Assembly: GCA_905479025.1 (NCBI GenBank)
Contig: CAJQKX010000724.1
Location: 1 to 5,694, forward strand
Reading direction: 5' to 3'
Source of the DNA: an uncultured Paraglaciecola sp.
Lineage (GTDB): Bacteria > Pseudomonadota > Gammaproteobacteria > Enterobacterales > Alteromonadaceae
Length of the DNA: 5,694 nt
The notes under the pieces are model-generated. The model was not told where the DNA came from. It ran no database searches and worked only from the letters and a program-made list of their open reading frames with translations. The position numbers were made by a program, and so were the translations under genes. Shown one piece after another: positions 5,503-5,694 of the stretch. Every line of letters begins with the position of its first letter. Position 1 is the first letter of the stretch.

Positions 5503-5694
5503 GCGTTTTATTTTTAACAAAAAACTTAATCGGACTAATCCAGTCTGGTATTGGTTCATTGCGTTAGCTTTAAGCCTATTCGCATTTAAATCGCTAAGCC
5601 AACAAGAAGCGGTTGTTTTGGTTGATCTCGAACCTCAGGCAAATAGCGTTTTTCGCTCCGAATTGCTAGATGTGCAGTTTTCGCGTCTACCCAG
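5495..5694 (+). CDS. pilQ: Type IV pilus secretin PilQ, N-terminal fragment (cut by window edge)
   Basis: Only the first 66 codons are present; the gene runs off the right edge. PilQ is the outer-membrane secretin through which the pilus passes. The N-terminus has a long polar start (MSERFIFNKKLNRTNP), a hydrophobic segment at about 17-31 that fits a Sec signal peptide, and a possible cleavage after SLS (residue 35), which is tentative. Just beyond, ELLDVQFSRLP resembles the opening strand of the peptidoglycan-binding AMIN domain found at the start of PilQ. The identity rests mainly on position directly after pilP plus these features, as the secretin domain is out of view. It overlaps pilP by eight bases. 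Confidence 0.88.
   Translation, partial: MSERFIFNKKLNRTNPVWYWFIALALSLFAFKSLSQQEAVVLVDLEPQANSVFRSELLDVQFSRLP

Noticed and set aside
2978..5559. Minus-strand open frames at 2978-3268, 3962-4171, 5029-5235 and 5359-5559
   Set aside because: All are antisense to well-supported pil genes, have no ribosome-binding site or domain that I can see, and would require long overlaps.
1..5694. An undescribed system, mobile element, CRISPR array, RNA gene or defence locus
   Set aside because: Every part of the window except 136 bp is covered by six genes of known families in a known order. No transposase, integrase, terminal repeats, spaced repeat array or tRNA-like cloverleaf was seen.

Overview
This window is a piece of a gammaproteobacterial chromosome. 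It holds two divergently transcribed units: mrcA (ponA), for the bifunctional penicillin-binding protein 1A, on the minus strand, and the type IV pilus alignment operon pilM-pilN-pilO-pilP-pilQ on the plus strand. This gene order is well known in Gammaproteobacteria with type IV pili, such as Pseudomonas and the Alteromonadales. The AT-leaning base composition (judged by eye, not counted) and the protein details suggest a marine Alteromonadales-type bacterium (Alteromonas/Glaciecola/Pseudoalteromonas-like). That placement is inference; genus cannot be fixed from the window alone.

Layout. Positions 1-2579 (minus) hold nearly all of mrcA; its C-terminal end runs off the left edge. Positions 2580-2715 are the only non-coding stretch, a short AT-rich divergent control region. 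From 2716 the plus strand is packed with pilM (2716-3780), pilN (3768-4352), pilO (4349-4966), pilP (4963-5502) and the first 66 codons of pilQ (5495 to the right edge). Each pil gene overlaps the next by 13, 4, 4 and 8 bases, and every internal gene has a clear Shine-Dalgarno sequence inside the gene before it. This is one polycistronic, probably translationally coupled operon. Three of the six starts are not ATG: GTG for mrcA and pilN, and TTG (inferred) for pilM.

How the genes work together. PilM is an actin-like cytoplasmic protein that binds the N-terminal INLLPWRE tail of PilN. PilN and PilO are single-pass inner-membrane proteins that pair through their periplasmic parts. The lipoprotein PilP joins the PilN/PilO pair to the outer-membrane secretin PilQ. 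Together they link the cytoplasmic pilus motor to the outer-membrane pore. PBP1A builds and cross-links peptidoglycan, the layer this complex must cross.

I found no undescribed system, mobile element, RNA gene or CRISPR array. The second-look items are small: a perfect 14-bp direct repeat lying just inside both divergent genes, dyad and direct-repeat elements in the intergenic region, the start-codon choice for pilM, an mrcA start with no visible ribosome-binding site, and a 9-bp in-frame tandem repeat in the pilN membrane segment.
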